Shown here: piece after piece, positions 48,240 through 58,700 of the stretch
Layout: the number at the start of each line of letters is the position of its first letter
Position numbering within the stretch: the first letter of the stretch is position 1
Assembly (NCBI GenBank): GCA_030522415.1
Contig: CM060109.1
Span: 30,835,892-30,899,891 of the forward strand
Source: Channallabes apus
Taxonomy: Eukaryota > Chordata > Actinopteri > Siluriformes > Clariidae
DNA length: 64,000 nt
Direction: 5' to 3'
Translations under genes and position numbers: made by a program
The notes under the pieces: generated by a model
The model's input: only the letters and a program-made list of their open reading frames with translations
Databases searched by the model: none
What the model was told of the DNA's origin: nothing

Positions 48240-49330
48240 GCATGAACATCCAGATTATAATGTAACAAATGTGTGCGGGAAGGAGCAACCCTCCGTGTCA
48301 CACAATTGCTGCAGAGGAATACCTCTTGCTGGTGCAAAAGGAGGCGATCTCCCTGGTTGAATGAGACCTGCTTCCTAGAGGCGAAGTGAACCCACGCGCC
48401 TCATAGGGGAGGGCAATATGCATCTCTCACCCAGTGTAGTGGTGGCCGCTCCAGCGGCCCCAAGACATGTAAAGGCTGCTCTGACCTACACCACTGGCTG
48501 ATGCGGTGGACGTAAATCTGAAGAGCACGTACTGGACACTGAAGTCTCTCCTGCTCCGAAGCTGTAAAGGTGGAGGATGGAATGCTTCAAAACAATAGGG
48601 TGATGTTGTTTATGGACTTATTATCCGATAGCTCAGTGAGGATGCAGTTACGAGTATTTGGGCACAGGCCCGAGGACAACTTTCCTGCAGGGACTCCAGC
48701 ACTGAAACAATTCAGCAGTGGACTGGGTCTACCTGCTTCGCACACACTTGCTGCAGGGGAATATTTCTTGCTAGTGCAATAGATGAGGCGATCCCCCAGG
48801 TTGAATGAACCCTGATTCCTAGAGGCGAAGTGAGCCCACGTGCCTCATAGGAGAGGGCAATGGCATCTCTCACCCAGTATAGTGGCGCTCTGACTTACGC
48901 CACTGGCTCATGCGGTGGACGTACTGTAAATCTGAAGAGCACGTACTGGACAGTAAGTGAAGTTTCTCCTGCTCTGAAGCTGTAAAGGCGGAGGACGGAA
49001 TGCTTCAAAACAATAGGGTGATGTTGTTTATGGACTTAGGCCGATAGCTCAGTGAGGATGCAGTTACGTGCGTCCTGAGAGTACTTGGGCACAGGCCCGA
49101 GGACAACTTTCCTGCAGGGACTCCAGCACTGAAGCAATTCAGCAGTGGACTGGGTCTACCTGCTTCGCACACACTTGCTGCAGGGGAATACCTCTTGCTA
49201 GTGCAATAGATGAGGCGATCCCCCAGGTTGAATGATCCCTGATTCCTAGAGGCGAAGTGAGCCCACTGACTACTTCGAGGTGGGGTTTCCATTCCCCGTG
49301 CATCAGAGATTGACTGGACAATTACAACTG
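48240..49330 (-). pseudogene. DIRS tyrosine recombinase, degenerate and tandemly duplicated
   Basis: Near 49140-49270 the minus strand reads LTSPLGIRDHSTWGIASSIA then LARGIPLQQVC. This matches the recombinase box II region of DIRS elements, where HSTR carries a catalytic His and Arg; here the Arg is Trp, a CGG to TGG type change. The N-terminal part CFSAGVPAGKLSSGLCPSTL then RTHVTA (core-binding region) is present at 49040-49140. Near 48255-48330 the minus strand gives RGIPLQQLCDTEGCSFPHTF followed by VT and, after a one-base shift, YNLDVHATPGAG. The Tyr there sits where the nucleophile is expected. The region is split over 2.2 tandem units of about 430-440 bp, with stops in every frame. Confidence 0.7.
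48320..49263. repeat. Tandem duplication, period about 430-440 bp, 2.2 copies
   Basis: The phrase CTTGCTAGTGCAATAGATGA or its variant recurs at about 48325, 48767 and 49194. CAGCACTGAAACAATTCAGC and CAGCACTGAAGCAATTCAGC recur at about 48698 and 49124. ATCTGAAGAGCACGTACTGG recurs at about 48516 and 48930. The spacing is 442 and 427 bp. The duplicated unit contains parts of the recombinase gene, so it arose inside the element. Confidence 0.88.
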
Positions 49331-49394
49331 CTCTCACATTCATATGCCCTGGAACGTAAATCGCGCTGGGGGACAGGAACCTGGTGCTAGCTAT

Positions 49395-49775
49395 TCAGCG
49401 GCGCGAGCACAGTCCGCCCTGGCGATTAATATACGAGACTTGCCATAGTGTTGTCCACCCGCAATGGGACATGGCACTCTCAACCACTGGAGGAAGTGCT
49501 TTAGGGCGAGAAATAGAGCAATCATTTCGAGGCAATTGATGTGCAGCGCGAGAAGAAGGCCTCTCCAGCACCCTTGGGCTGGGACGGTCACCTAAGACCG
49601 CACCCCCGCCTGTGAGGGAAGCGTCTGTCGTTAGCATCTGCGACGACAAGACGAACTTAGAGTGGGACCCAGAGTCAGAAACCGGGGTCTGAACCACATA
49701 GGACGGGTACGAAGCACCTGGCGCGTAACCCTTGTTGGGGATCGGCCCTAGAGTGAAATCCCCTGTCTTAGCCAC
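49395..49775 (-). pseudogene. DIRS RNase H domain, degenerate
   Basis: The frame includes LTTDASLTGGGAVLGDRPSP, the RNase H start with the Asp of TDAS. The overlapping frame 49391-49591 gives LLALHINCLEMIALFLALKH then FLQWLR (catalytic Glu in the LE of NCLEM). The first frame resumes with VSYINRQGGLCSRR. Two frameshifts separate these blocks. The order TDAS, NCLE-LA---ALK, YINRQGG is that of the RNase H of DIRS1-like elements. It lies downstream of the RT remnant, as expected. Confidence 0.8.
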
Positions 49776-49780
49776 AACTG

Positions 49781-50325
49781 AAATTCAATTCAATTCAATT
49801 TTATTTGTATAGCGCTTTTAACAATTGACATTGTCTCAAAACAGCTTTACACAATCAAAAGAATTTTTTTAAGTTTGTATGGAATGTGAATGTGTATGAA
49901 TAAAAAATGTTCAGATAGTCCCTGGTGAGCAAGCCCGAGGGCGACAGTGGCAAGGAAAAACTCCCTGAGATGGTAATAGGAAGAAACCTTGAGAGAAACC
50001 AGACTCAACAGGGAACCCATCCTCATCTGGGTGAAACAGATAGCAGGAAATTATCTGCATTTATACAGTGTTAAGTGTTAGGTTCAGCTATAATAGTTGA
50101 TGTTAATTGATGTTAAAATGGAGTCCAGTAGTTATTGGAGACTCAGATAGACTTGTAAAAAGTTCCAGTCCTGAACTATCGAATTGTCAAGTCCTCAGAG
50201 AAACAGCTGACAACACCAGTCGAGGCCAGAACCATCTTCTAAGTAGATAGAATCATCCTCAGACACCAGACGCATCCCAAAGAGACACACGGGGCACCAG
50301 GATGGATCAGACAGGTCCGGGGGGC
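49781..50325 (-). repeat. Teleost repeat with ATTCAATT tail inserted in the DIRS element
   Basis: It begins ATTCAATTCAATTCAATTTT, then ATTTGTATAGCGCTTTTAAC, AATTGACATTGTCTCAAAAC, AGTGGCAAGGAAAAACTCCC and AAGAAACCTTGAGAGAAACC. It ends near a CAGACAGGTCCGGGGGG phrase. RNase H coding sequence stops on its left and RT coding sequence resumes on its right, so it inserted into the DIRS element. Shorter or decayed relatives lie at 27895, 33690 and 60199. Confidence 0.7.
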
Positions 50326-50329
50326 ATGC

Positions 50330-50830
50330 TCTCATGTGCAGGCCCAAGGCTGCCATGAGAGCTACAGTAAGATCTCTGAAAGTGATGGTCACTTTCTTGG
50401 TCTAGCTTGGTTTCCTTGAGGGTGTTGATAATGGATTCGACACGAGCGGGAGACAGCTGTGCCTGCTTACGATCGAATCTCATGTGACACCCAATCCTCA
50501 GAACAGGAAAGAGCACGCTTTCGTGGCGTTGGGTCTCAATCCTAAGAAACAAGATGAGCTAGGGCGACATGCTGATGTCGAAGCGCTAGCTAATGAGACT
50601 GGGCCAGCCAGTCGTCTATGTAATTCAAATATGGATGCCCTGGTAGTCGTAAGAGCCATAACTACATCCATGCATTTTAATACTGTATGTGCGGGTGAGA
50701 AAGCTAGACCAACTGAAAGGACCCGATACTGGTAAGCTTGGCCCCCAAAAGCAAACCTCAGGTCTTTCCTTGTGTTGTGGGAATATTTCTATATGAAATT
50801 AAGCGTCCTTCAATCGATTGTCACAAATCA
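50330..50830 (-). pseudogene. DIRS reverse transcriptase, degenerate
   Basis: Reading the minus strand from about 50800: KDAYFHIEIF-like start, then DLRFAFGGQAYQYRVLSVGL and AFSPAHTVLKCMDVV, then NYIDDWLAQS with the YIDD catalytic box at 50608-50622. RIGCHMRFDRKQAQLSPARV then ESIINTLKETKLDQESDHHF follow (thumb/connection region), and a FQR-LLGLMAA-like end sits near 50340. YIDDWL, together with F-G-QAYQY-VLP-GL-wording, is typical of DIRS1-like RTs. At least three frameshifts and several stops are present. The 3' end is cut by the repeat at 49781-50325. Confidence 0.82.
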
Positions 50831-51324
50831 ATCGCTTGGTAGGATTTGAGAGCAATCACTTTAACAGTCAACATTGAAACTGTATTGTTTATTTTAGATA
50901 GTGGGACAGCCCACGAAATCTAAAAATTTGGACGCAGCCCCCCGTTCCTCTGGGAACCAAGGAATACTGATTGTAGTAGTCTGACTCACTGTCAGGTAGG
51001 GTTCCATGGCCCCATACCCAGCAACTTCTGTCAGGAGATGTGCACCTTCCGGTTTCATGGAAGTGGAGATCACGCCATTTTGAAACAGGGAAGGTGATGT
51101 GAACTGAGTCCTGTAGTTTCTCTACAGTGCTTAGTACCCAAGGAGACTTGGTTAAACGGGGGGGGGGGGGGGGATGGGCTGGGTGTTAGATGTTCGGCAT
51201 CCTGAAACATGGCAGGAAAAACCGAAGAACTAACACTTTATTGGAGACTGGTGTTGCCCGAAACACCAGCGGTGGCGGAGCAAAAACACAGACCTCCTGG
51301 GGGTGTTAGGGAGACCACTTCATT

Positions 51325-51939
51325 CTAGAAAGAAATTCTGCATGCATCTCCCCATTGGGGGGGGGGGGGGGGGCACCCCCATTGTCCTGGGCACATGAAC
51401 CTCAGGGCTTCTTTGTGAAGAAGACAATATGCCAGTCTGACCCTTTTTGAGGCTGATAGTGAGGCGCGTCGTACCCCAAAAGGGGTGGCAGGCTCAAAAA
51501 CACACTCCTTGTGTTTCACGCCTCGCAAGTGTCAGACCCGGTCGAGACTGGGTGGCCGACAGTCCCGACTTTTGAGTACGGTGGGGAAGGAATTTTCCGA
51601 AGGCTTGGTCATATAACTTCGCCTCATGAACCTAGTGGCGACCGAGTTAACGATATCGCCAAACAGGCCGGAAGGCGAGATAGGAGCATCCAGGAGGAAT
51701 GCACGATTCTTATCCTTGATGCGCCTAAGATTCAACCACAAGTGCCTCCACGCGAAACTCATCGCAGCCATAAAACGGCCGATAGCATGAGTCGTCTGCT
51801 TTTGTTGCACGCAGAGACAAGTCTGTGGCCCGGCGTAATTCCAATACGCCCTATCCGAAGAGCGCCACCAGTGCTCAAGTCTCTCAGCAGGTAGCGTGGT
51901 AGGCCTGCAAAACCGCCATGGTGTGCAAAGGAGCACCAA
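51325..51939 (-). pseudogene. DIRS gag-like region, degenerate
   Basis: The frame 51532-51939 reads TCLCVQQKQTTHAIGRFMAA, then RHLWLNLRRIKDKNRAFLLD and APISPSGLFGDIVNSVATRF. The wording T-AIGR-MAA, RHLWLNL, LLDAP-SPSGLFGD is that of the gag-like ORF1 of teleost DIRS1 elements. The adjacent frame 51325-51528 (FEPATPFGVRRASLSASKRV) would be its C-terminal part after a frameshift. A G run at 51357-51373 breaks it further. It lies between the 5' inverted repeat and the RT, as expected. Confidence 0.7.
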
Positions 51940-52508
51940 CCTGACCTGCTGCCTGAAAAGCTTTTCCCTTCAGGGAAGATGAAAGTCTACACAGCTTGAA
52001 AGGAAGTATTAGCTTTCCAGGAAGGATGATGTCCCAAGAGAGAGATAGCTTTTGATCTGGGCTACATCATATAACTCTGCGATTCGACATTAACTATATT
52101 TAAACAACTAAATAAGTCAATGGCAGGAAAACACAGGATTAATACAGCTTACTCCATGAAATGGTTAACTCATATGGAGAAAGCTGGGGGGGGGGAAGCG
52201 CGTCGTTGAGGCTCCGCCCCCCCCGGCCACCCGACAGAAACTGCCGCTGTTTCTTTTTTTTTTGTTTGTTTGTTTTCCTACGAGGAAGTGAGTTTTAAGC
52301 ACCAAAATGCGCCGCGGCTCTGGGCTTCTCAAGGAATGCGAGGCGCGTGAGCACTTTTTAATCAAAGCAGTAAAGATCGCCCTCTGATATGGATTATCAC
52401 ACACGGAGGGACATCTTGTTTAAAACTCCGATATCGGTGAGTTAAACACTTCTTATTTTGCTGGTTTAAACACAGACACGCTCACAACAAGGTCAAAGTG
52501 AAGACAAA

Positions 52509-52701
52509 TAATCTGAGGTTTGTTGCCGGCTCACTTGTATTTATAACCTCCACCTGCATCTAATCAGATGACGTCACCTGACCGAGGTTATATATATAGC
52601 CAAATTTTGGCGTGTTTGCACACATGCTTCACAACCGGCAACTGGACAAAATGGTTCCCATAGCGTTTTCATGCAGCATCGAGTGTAGCCTTGAAAGGGA
52701 A
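52509..52701. repeat. DIRS right (5') inverted terminal repeat
   Basis: Inverse of the left repeat: AATCTGAGGTTTGTTGCCGG, TGACGTCACCTGACCGAGGT, CAAATTTTGGCGTGTTTGCA, CCCATAGCGTTTTCATGCAG. It ends GAGTGTAGCCTTGAAAGGGA, AC. Compared with the left repeat it lacks the AACGTCTCGGG outer segment. Confidence 0.88.
52538..52600 (-). promoter_or_regulatory. Putative DIRS internal promoter: TATA-like boxes and a CRE-like palindrome
   Basis: Reading into the element on the minus strand, the right repeat holds GCTATATATATAACC, then TGACGTCA (52569-52576, a perfect CREB/ATF-type palindrome), then GGTTATAAATAC (complement of 52538-52549). The same three motifs occur in the same order in the left repeat (TGACGTCA at 47901-47908, TTATAAATA at 47931-47939). 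Function is inferred from motif identity and position only. Confidence 0.45.
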
Positions 52702-53380
52702 CAATAAAATTAGTATACAACCAAAGCAAAGATTGAAATAAAAATAGTCTTTTGAATTCTAATCATACAAAGTTGAGTAATGTCAATAATAACACACATG
52801 ATTTAACATAATGTTAAATATCATGTTCTGAATAAAACCTGTGGAATCAAAAGTTACATTTGTTGTAACAACTGATTATCACAAAAACACAGCCAAAATA
52901 AGATACAGTACTGAGTAAGTAATTCATGCTTTTATAACATCTAAATTAGACACAAACATGCTTCTGGCTGCTTGCCCTGTTGTCTTTCACACACTACCAC
53001 AAGTTTACAATGAACAGAATCTGTCGTTTAGGTGGATTTTCGATTTTCAATTCCATATTATTCATATATAATATTATAATATACTCATATTATTATACAT
53101 GTTTTATGTTTAATACATTTTACGTTTAATACATTTTTAGCACTTTAATGTTGCTAAATTTGTTTTGCCAATTTATTGCAGTGATTTGTTTTAGATAGGT
53201 TTACTGTAGTTAGTTAAACTGGACATACCTGTATTGTCTACATTTGACATAATACATAACATAATAAAGCCCAATAAATATGGTAGGATTTTGATAACAT
53301 CATTTTATAAGCAAATAAAATAGCATATACCCTCTGCAACTACATTTGCACACAGCAAAATCTGCACAAATCATGCATAA
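52702..53380. other. Gene-free AT-rich stretch
   Basis: No exon or element end seen. The base composition returns abruptly to AT-rich after the DIRS right repeat. Confidence 0.45.
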
Positions 53381-53384
53381 ACTT

Positions 53385-53640
53385 GGGGTACTAGGTGGGG
53401 GTCAACAGCCAGTTCATTGCAGGGCAAAAGCACACACACACACTCACTCATTAAGGACAATTTGAAGACACCAATTACTCTATCCTTGTCCCTGAATTGT
53501 AGGAGTAAACCGGAGTACCTGGAGTAAATACATCAAGCACAGGGCAAACATAACTACTCCACACACAGACACAAAGGCTTGAACCCTTGACCCTTGTTGT
53601 ACAAGGCCATACTGCTAACCACTACGCAGAAATGCCTTGC
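53385..53640 (+). repeat. Teleost interspersed repeat, GGGAGAACATG type, decayed
   Basis: GTTCATTGCAGGGCAAAAGC, GACAATTTGAAGACACCAAT, GTAAACCGGAGTACCTGGAG and CTAACCACTACGCAG are in the same order as in the copy at 30240-30590. Confidence 0.5.
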
Positions 53641-54175
53641 TGATAAAGAAGGTCAGAGGGTAATGGTCAGACTAGAAGTCCAATATCAATTTTGGACAAC
53701 CGTGGTAAGTAGAAGAGCATCTCAGAGCACACACTTGTTGTGTTAGAACCCCACATCTGGTTCCACTCCTGTCAGCCAAGAACAGGCATCTGAAAATTCA
53801 ATAGGCACAGCCTCATCAAAACCTGCCAACTGAATATAGGGGAAAAAACAACAGGCAATGTTTTCCAACCTTCAGCTGTCAAACTGTCAAGTTTTGGTGG
53901 GATCACATTTACTGTCACTAACATCACATTTCTTTTCCCTTTCTGGCATTTCATGTACTGTAAACAACCTGTATTTAAATGATTGTATACATGTTTGGCT
54001 GCTAGAATAATTGCATAAATTAACAGATTAAAATATTTTCCAATTTAAGCAAACAGTGAATGTATACTGCATATATGTTATACTGTATTTATACTCATTA
54101 GATGTCAATTACATGGTAAATGGCAATTTGCAGACTTTAAGTAACTAAAACAAGTTTTCTTGTAACAAGTACATA

Positions 54176-55797
54176 CAGTGGTGTGAAAAACTATTTGCCC
54201 CCCTCCTGATTTCTTATTCTTTTGCATGTTTGTCACACAAAATGTTTCTGATCATCAAACACATTTGACTATTAGTCAAAGATAACACAAGTAAACACAA
54301 AATGCAGTTTTTAAATGAGGGGTTTTATTATTTAGGGAGAAAAAAAATCCAAACCTACAATGGCCCTGTGTGAAAAAGTAATTGCCCCCTGAACCTAATA
54401 ACTGGTTGGGCCACCCTTAGCAGCAATAACTGCAATCAAGCGTTTGCGATAACTTGCAACGAGTCTTTTACAGTGCTCTGGAGGAATTTTGGCCCACTCA
54501 TCTTTGCAGAATTGTTGTAATTCAGCTTTATTTGAGGGTTTTCTAGCATGAACCGCCTTTTTAAGGTCATGCCACAACATCTCAATAGGATTCAGGTCAG
54601 GACTTTGACTAGGCCACTCCAAAGTCTTCATTTTGTTTTTATTCAGCCATTCAGAGGTGGATTTGCTGGTGTGTTTTGGGTCATTGTCCTGCTGCAGCAC
54701 CCAAGATCGCTTCAGCTTGAGTTGACGAACAGATGGCCGGACATTCTCCTTCAGGATTTTTTGGTAGACAGTAGAATTCATGGTTCCATCTATCACAGCA
54801 AGCCTTCCAGGTCCTGAAGCAGCAAAACAACCCCAGACCATCACACTACCACCACCATATTTTACTGTTGGTATGATGTTCTTTTTCTGAAATGCTGTGT
54901 TACTTTTACGCCAGATGTAACAGGACACGCACCTTCCAAAAAGTTCAACTTTTGTCTCGTCGGTCCACAAGGTATTTTCCCAAAAGTCTTGGCAATCATT
55001 GAGATGTTTTTTAGCAAAATTGAGACAAGCCTTAATGTTCTTTTTGCTTAAAAGTGGTTTGCGCCTTGGAAATCTGCCATGCAGGCCGTTTTTGCCCAGT
55101 CTCTTTCTTATGGTGGAGTCGTGAACACTGACCTTAATTGAGGCAAGTGAGGCCTGCAGTTCTTTAGATGTTGTCCTGGGGTCTTTTGTGGCCTCTCGGA
55201 TGAGTCGTCTCTGCGCTCTTGGGGTAATTTTGGTCGGCCGGCCACTCCTGGGAAGGTTCACCACTGTTCCATGTTTTTGCCATTTGTGGATAATGGCTCT
55301 CACTGTGGTTCGCTGGAGTCCCAAAGCTTTAGAAATGGCTTTATAACCTTTACCAGACTGATAGATCTCAATTACTTTTGTTCTCATTTGTTCCTGAATT
55401 TCTTTGGTTCTTGGCATGATGTCTAGCATTTGAGGTGCTTTTGGTCTACTTCTCTGTGTCAGGTAGCTCCTATTTAAGTGATTTCTTGATTGAAACAGGT
55501 GTGGCAGTAATCAGGCCTGGGGGTGACTACAGAAATTGAACTCAGGTGTGATAAACCACAGTTAAGTTATTTTTTTAACAAGGGGGGCAATCACTTTTTC
55601 ACACAGGGCCATGTAGATTTGGAGGTTTTTTTCTCCCTTAATAATGTAAACCTTCATTTAAAAACAGCATTTTGTGTTCAATTATGTTATCTTTGACTAA
55701 TAGTTAACGGTTTTTGATGAGCAGAAACATTTAAGTGTGACAAACATGCAAAAGAATAAGAAATCAGGAAGGGGGCAAATAGTTTTTCACACCACTG
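54176..55797 (-). mobile_element. Tc1/mariner element, family 1, copy B (1622 bp, structurally complete)
   Basis: Both tips read CAGTGGTGTGAAAAACTATT going inward, and TA flanks both ends (54174-54175 and 55798-55799). The terminal inverted repeats are about 220 bp, with inner direct repeats of the tip motif (CCTGTGTGAAAAAGT near 54364 and its inverse near 55590-55605), the IR/DR arrangement. It carries one uninterrupted transposase gene. It is nearly identical to copy A at 3975-5594 apart from a handful of substitutions and the two indels there, so both insertions are young. Confidence 0.96.
54395..55417 (-). CDS. Tc1-family transposase, intact, 340 aa
   Basis: The ATG at 55417 (MPRTKEIQEQMRTKVIEIYQ) is chosen because the same MPR start is present in copy A; an in-frame ATG four codons upstream exists. 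The N-terminus holds two helix-turn-helix domains (about residues 6-46 and 60-112) with a SGRPTK GRPR-like linker at 57-62. The catalytic domain has WTDETKV (Asp153), a [11 protein letters not shown] glycine-rich box, QQDNDPKH (Asp244) and SPDLNPIE (Glu279), exactly DD34E. It ends AAKGGPTSY, a usual Tc1 C-terminus, and 340 residues is the normal family length. The protein would act in the nucleus, binding the terminal repeats and cutting and pasting at TA. No frameshift or stop was found. Activity is not shown. It could also mobilise copy A in trans. Confidence 0.95.
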   Translation of the reverse strand: MPRTKEIQEQMRTKVIEIYQSGKGYKAISKALGLQRTTVRAIIHKWQKHGTVVNLPRSGRPTKITPRAQRRLIREATKDPRTTSKELQASLASIKVSVHDSTIRKRLGKNGLHGRFPRRKPLLSKKNIKACLNFAKKHLNDCQDFWENTLWTDETKVELFGRCVSCYIWRKSNTAFQKKNIIPTVKYGGGSVMVWGCFAASGPGRLAVIDGTMNSTVYQKILKENVRPSVRQLKLKRSWVLQQDNDPKHTSKSTSEWLNKNKMKTLEWPSQSPDLNPIEMLWHDLKKAVHARKPSNKAELQQFCKDEWAKIPPEHCKRLVASYRKRLIAVIAAKGGPTSY

Positions 55798-55799
55798 TA

Positions 55800-58700
55800 C
55801 ATAGTCAAATTATTGTTAACTACATTGTAGTACATCATTGGCCAATTGCAATCAGTAACTCAGTGTTGTACAGTGTTTTTGTACAATTGAAGATTATTTC
55901 TTGCTTGTTTAATTATTTTTTTGGACCACAAATCAAAAGCATTTACAAAGAACAATCATATCTTTGAATGAAGCACTGCATAAAAAACACATTCAAAACG
56001 GATTCTTTTTCATAATTTATGAACATGTATTTTAAACCATTTATGTAGCTGTCATGTATTGTTTATTTATTTATTCATGTATTTGTTTTTTGCTGCATTA
56101 GAAGCCATATGAAAAGGTACAAAAGATAAGACTAAAGTAAGATTTTCATTTGCATGAAAGTAAACCAAAACTAAATATGCATCTTTCATTTTTTAAATGC
56201 TCATGACCTTATCATTAATCCAGATTTTTCAACTCTGGCTATGAATTTTCACTGACAAATTTCTTAGATTCATTTTTGGTTGTTTGGTGAATAAATGCTC
56301 CAGGAGCCATCCATCCATTGTTTGTTCAATGCATGCCTTAGCCTCATGGTTATAAAAGCACACATTTAGATAAAATAGATGGTATTTCAAACTGAACAAT
56401 GTTAATATTAAATTGGTAAACATAAATAGTAATGATGTGATATACTATATAGAATGATTGATCAGTATTACTGAAGCGTTATAAGAATAATAACTTGTCA
56501 CGGTAACTGCATATCAGAAGAAAGTGCAAAGGCGCTCAACAAGAACATGCCTTTTACCTATTGACAGCTGGATAGCTCTTTATGTGATCAAAACACAGAA
56601 CATCAAATCTGAAAAAAAAAGTTAGCATGACATTTTATATATTATTACTATTATAATTTTTTTTTAAATATATAAAGCTGCATTATTCAAATTCCACATA
56701 TAATTGACTGCTCAGGCATGCATTATGTTTTACAACTTTTACATTTCCTAAATCTATTTGAACAAAAATATAATAATAATTTATCACTCACAAATATTTC
56801 ATTTATGCTTTCCCAATTTTTTCTATTTTCTAAAATAAACAAGGTTATGAAAAGGCATTCCAGCCTACCTGTACCTACATAATAAATAACAGTGGAAGGT
56901 AACTATTTATGCTTACTGCCATGTTTGACTTTAAACACACTTTCATTGTTCAAAATGAAGGACAAAATACAAATAAGAGCCTGAGTCATGTGTAGTTACA
57001 TGGAATCCAAGAAAACAATCCTGCTCATCCCATTCCATGGCTTTGTTTTATCAGTCATTCTTTGAGAATTATTTCAGATTTGAAGCTATACCAGCTCCAT
57101 CAATTTAATTGCCTATTACAAGAGGACTATAATTATGTGCTCAGTTTAATCAAATAGCAACACTTGAGCAGTATGCTCACAGAGGTTTAATTATATGTCT
57201 GACTCATACTTCAAACTCTAAAATGTAGGGTTTTTATGGTACTAAAATGACAGCTTTTGTTGTAGTTTTTCTTCAACAGTTTGGCAAATCTACAAATGTA
57301 GAGTGTCCCTGAGGGCTACGACTGAACATGATCAATACTAAATACAATATAAACCATAAAGTGTGAAGATTCTTAAGAGCATAGCTGACAGGATTCAACT
57401 CTCCACACTGTCCCCGTTAGTGGCTTGAATAAAATGGTCTGTTTGTATCTTTAAGTGCAGAGACCCACTAAACTTTACTATGACTAATGTAAGCTACTCT
57501 CTCTCTCTCCCTCTCTGTATATATATATCTATACATACATTTATGTATACACACACATACCATATATAATGAAATATTAATAAATATTTGATTATAGGTC
57601 CTTATTTAAAAGAGTGCTGACCTTGTTAACTGCTTTGTACAAAAGGACAGATATTACTCATGCCTAATCTCTTCTTCTGAGGCATGTTTTAGACAACTCT
57701 CTGACATACTTGATCTTTAATGATTTTTGCGCAAACCAGAGCAATCTATGCCAGCTCGAGGTCACACTTGTGTTAAAAGAAAAAAAAATAACATACTGTA
57801 CCAAAGAAATTCTGAAATTAATTTTAAATGATTCTCTCAAGTATAATTGTTCAATTTGGTATTAATATTAAATCTTTTACAGGTGACCTATAGTCATGTT
57901 ACAATGTGAACGATACCACCCCAGTTACATAATCACATTTTATAAAGATTATGTGAAGAAGTATACTATCCAGTATAATTATACATCTGTTTATTAAAGT
58001 GAATTTTCCATCTTGAAGAAAGACGGTTTTGAGACTGTCTGGGTTCTGTCAACACCTACAGTAGCCAACTGCTGTGTGACAGTTCCTCATCTGAGCACTC
58101 TGTCTGATTCACTTTTCCCTGCTGATATTTCCATCTTTGCCGCTATCAGTTAATGAGGTCCAGACTGAGGCTCTGCACCTGTGGAGTGCTGAGGAATCAA
58201 TCTGAAGGATGACAGCCACAGGAATCTTAAGCACCATGGACAGAGATTCATTTATCAGCTATAGTGTATAAGGCATATCCAGATAACATTCTCAGCATGT
58301 CTGCTCCGGACTTATGATCAGCTGCTATGCACAGCTTCAGAAGGATTTTTGATTCTCTGTTAAAAATGGAAATGAGATCCTAGAGCAAAGAGGAGAGTGA
58401 ACTGCACCAGAGATCGACAATTTCAGAAAATGGATGTTAGATGAGTGGGAACTACAGTATAGCTATGATGAGACTATCAACAATGCCTGCAAGGCCATGC
58501 AGCAGACATGCTGGTCTTGCTTGAAAAGAAAGCTATTGATTTAATGCACCACTTGGCTAAATAATCAGTACATTTAATATTCATAGAAATGCTATTTGGA
58601 GATATCCACACTTAACTTCTTTCTTTATTTTTTCTGTCTTTCTTTTTTTTTCCTTGAAAATATTTTTGGCAGCTGAGGTGGCATTACCTTTAAAAGACAA

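Larger units (their letters stand above)
47753..52701 (-). mobile_element. DIRS1-like tyrosine-recombinase retrotransposon, degenerate, 4.95 kb
   Basis: Inverted terminal repeats (47753-47968 and 52509-52701) enclose, in minus-strand order, gag-like, RT, RNase H and tyrosine-recombinase remnants, then an internal complementary region next to the left repeat. This is the diagnostic layout of DIRS1-like elements, which replicate through a circular intermediate and insert with a tyrosine recombinase instead of a DDE integrase, without target duplication. None is visible here. All reading frames are broken. A foreign repeat (49781-50325) interrupts the RT-RNase H junction and the recombinase region is tandemly duplicated. 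Base composition is clearly more GC-rich than the flanks. Known: DIRS elements exist in many teleosts. Inference: this copy can no longer move on its own. Confidence 0.85.

Noticed and set aside
50484..50735. Plus-strand frame across the DIRS RT region
   Set aside because: It is a shadow of the minus-strand RT remnant, whose motifs (YIDDW, QAYQY) are clear.
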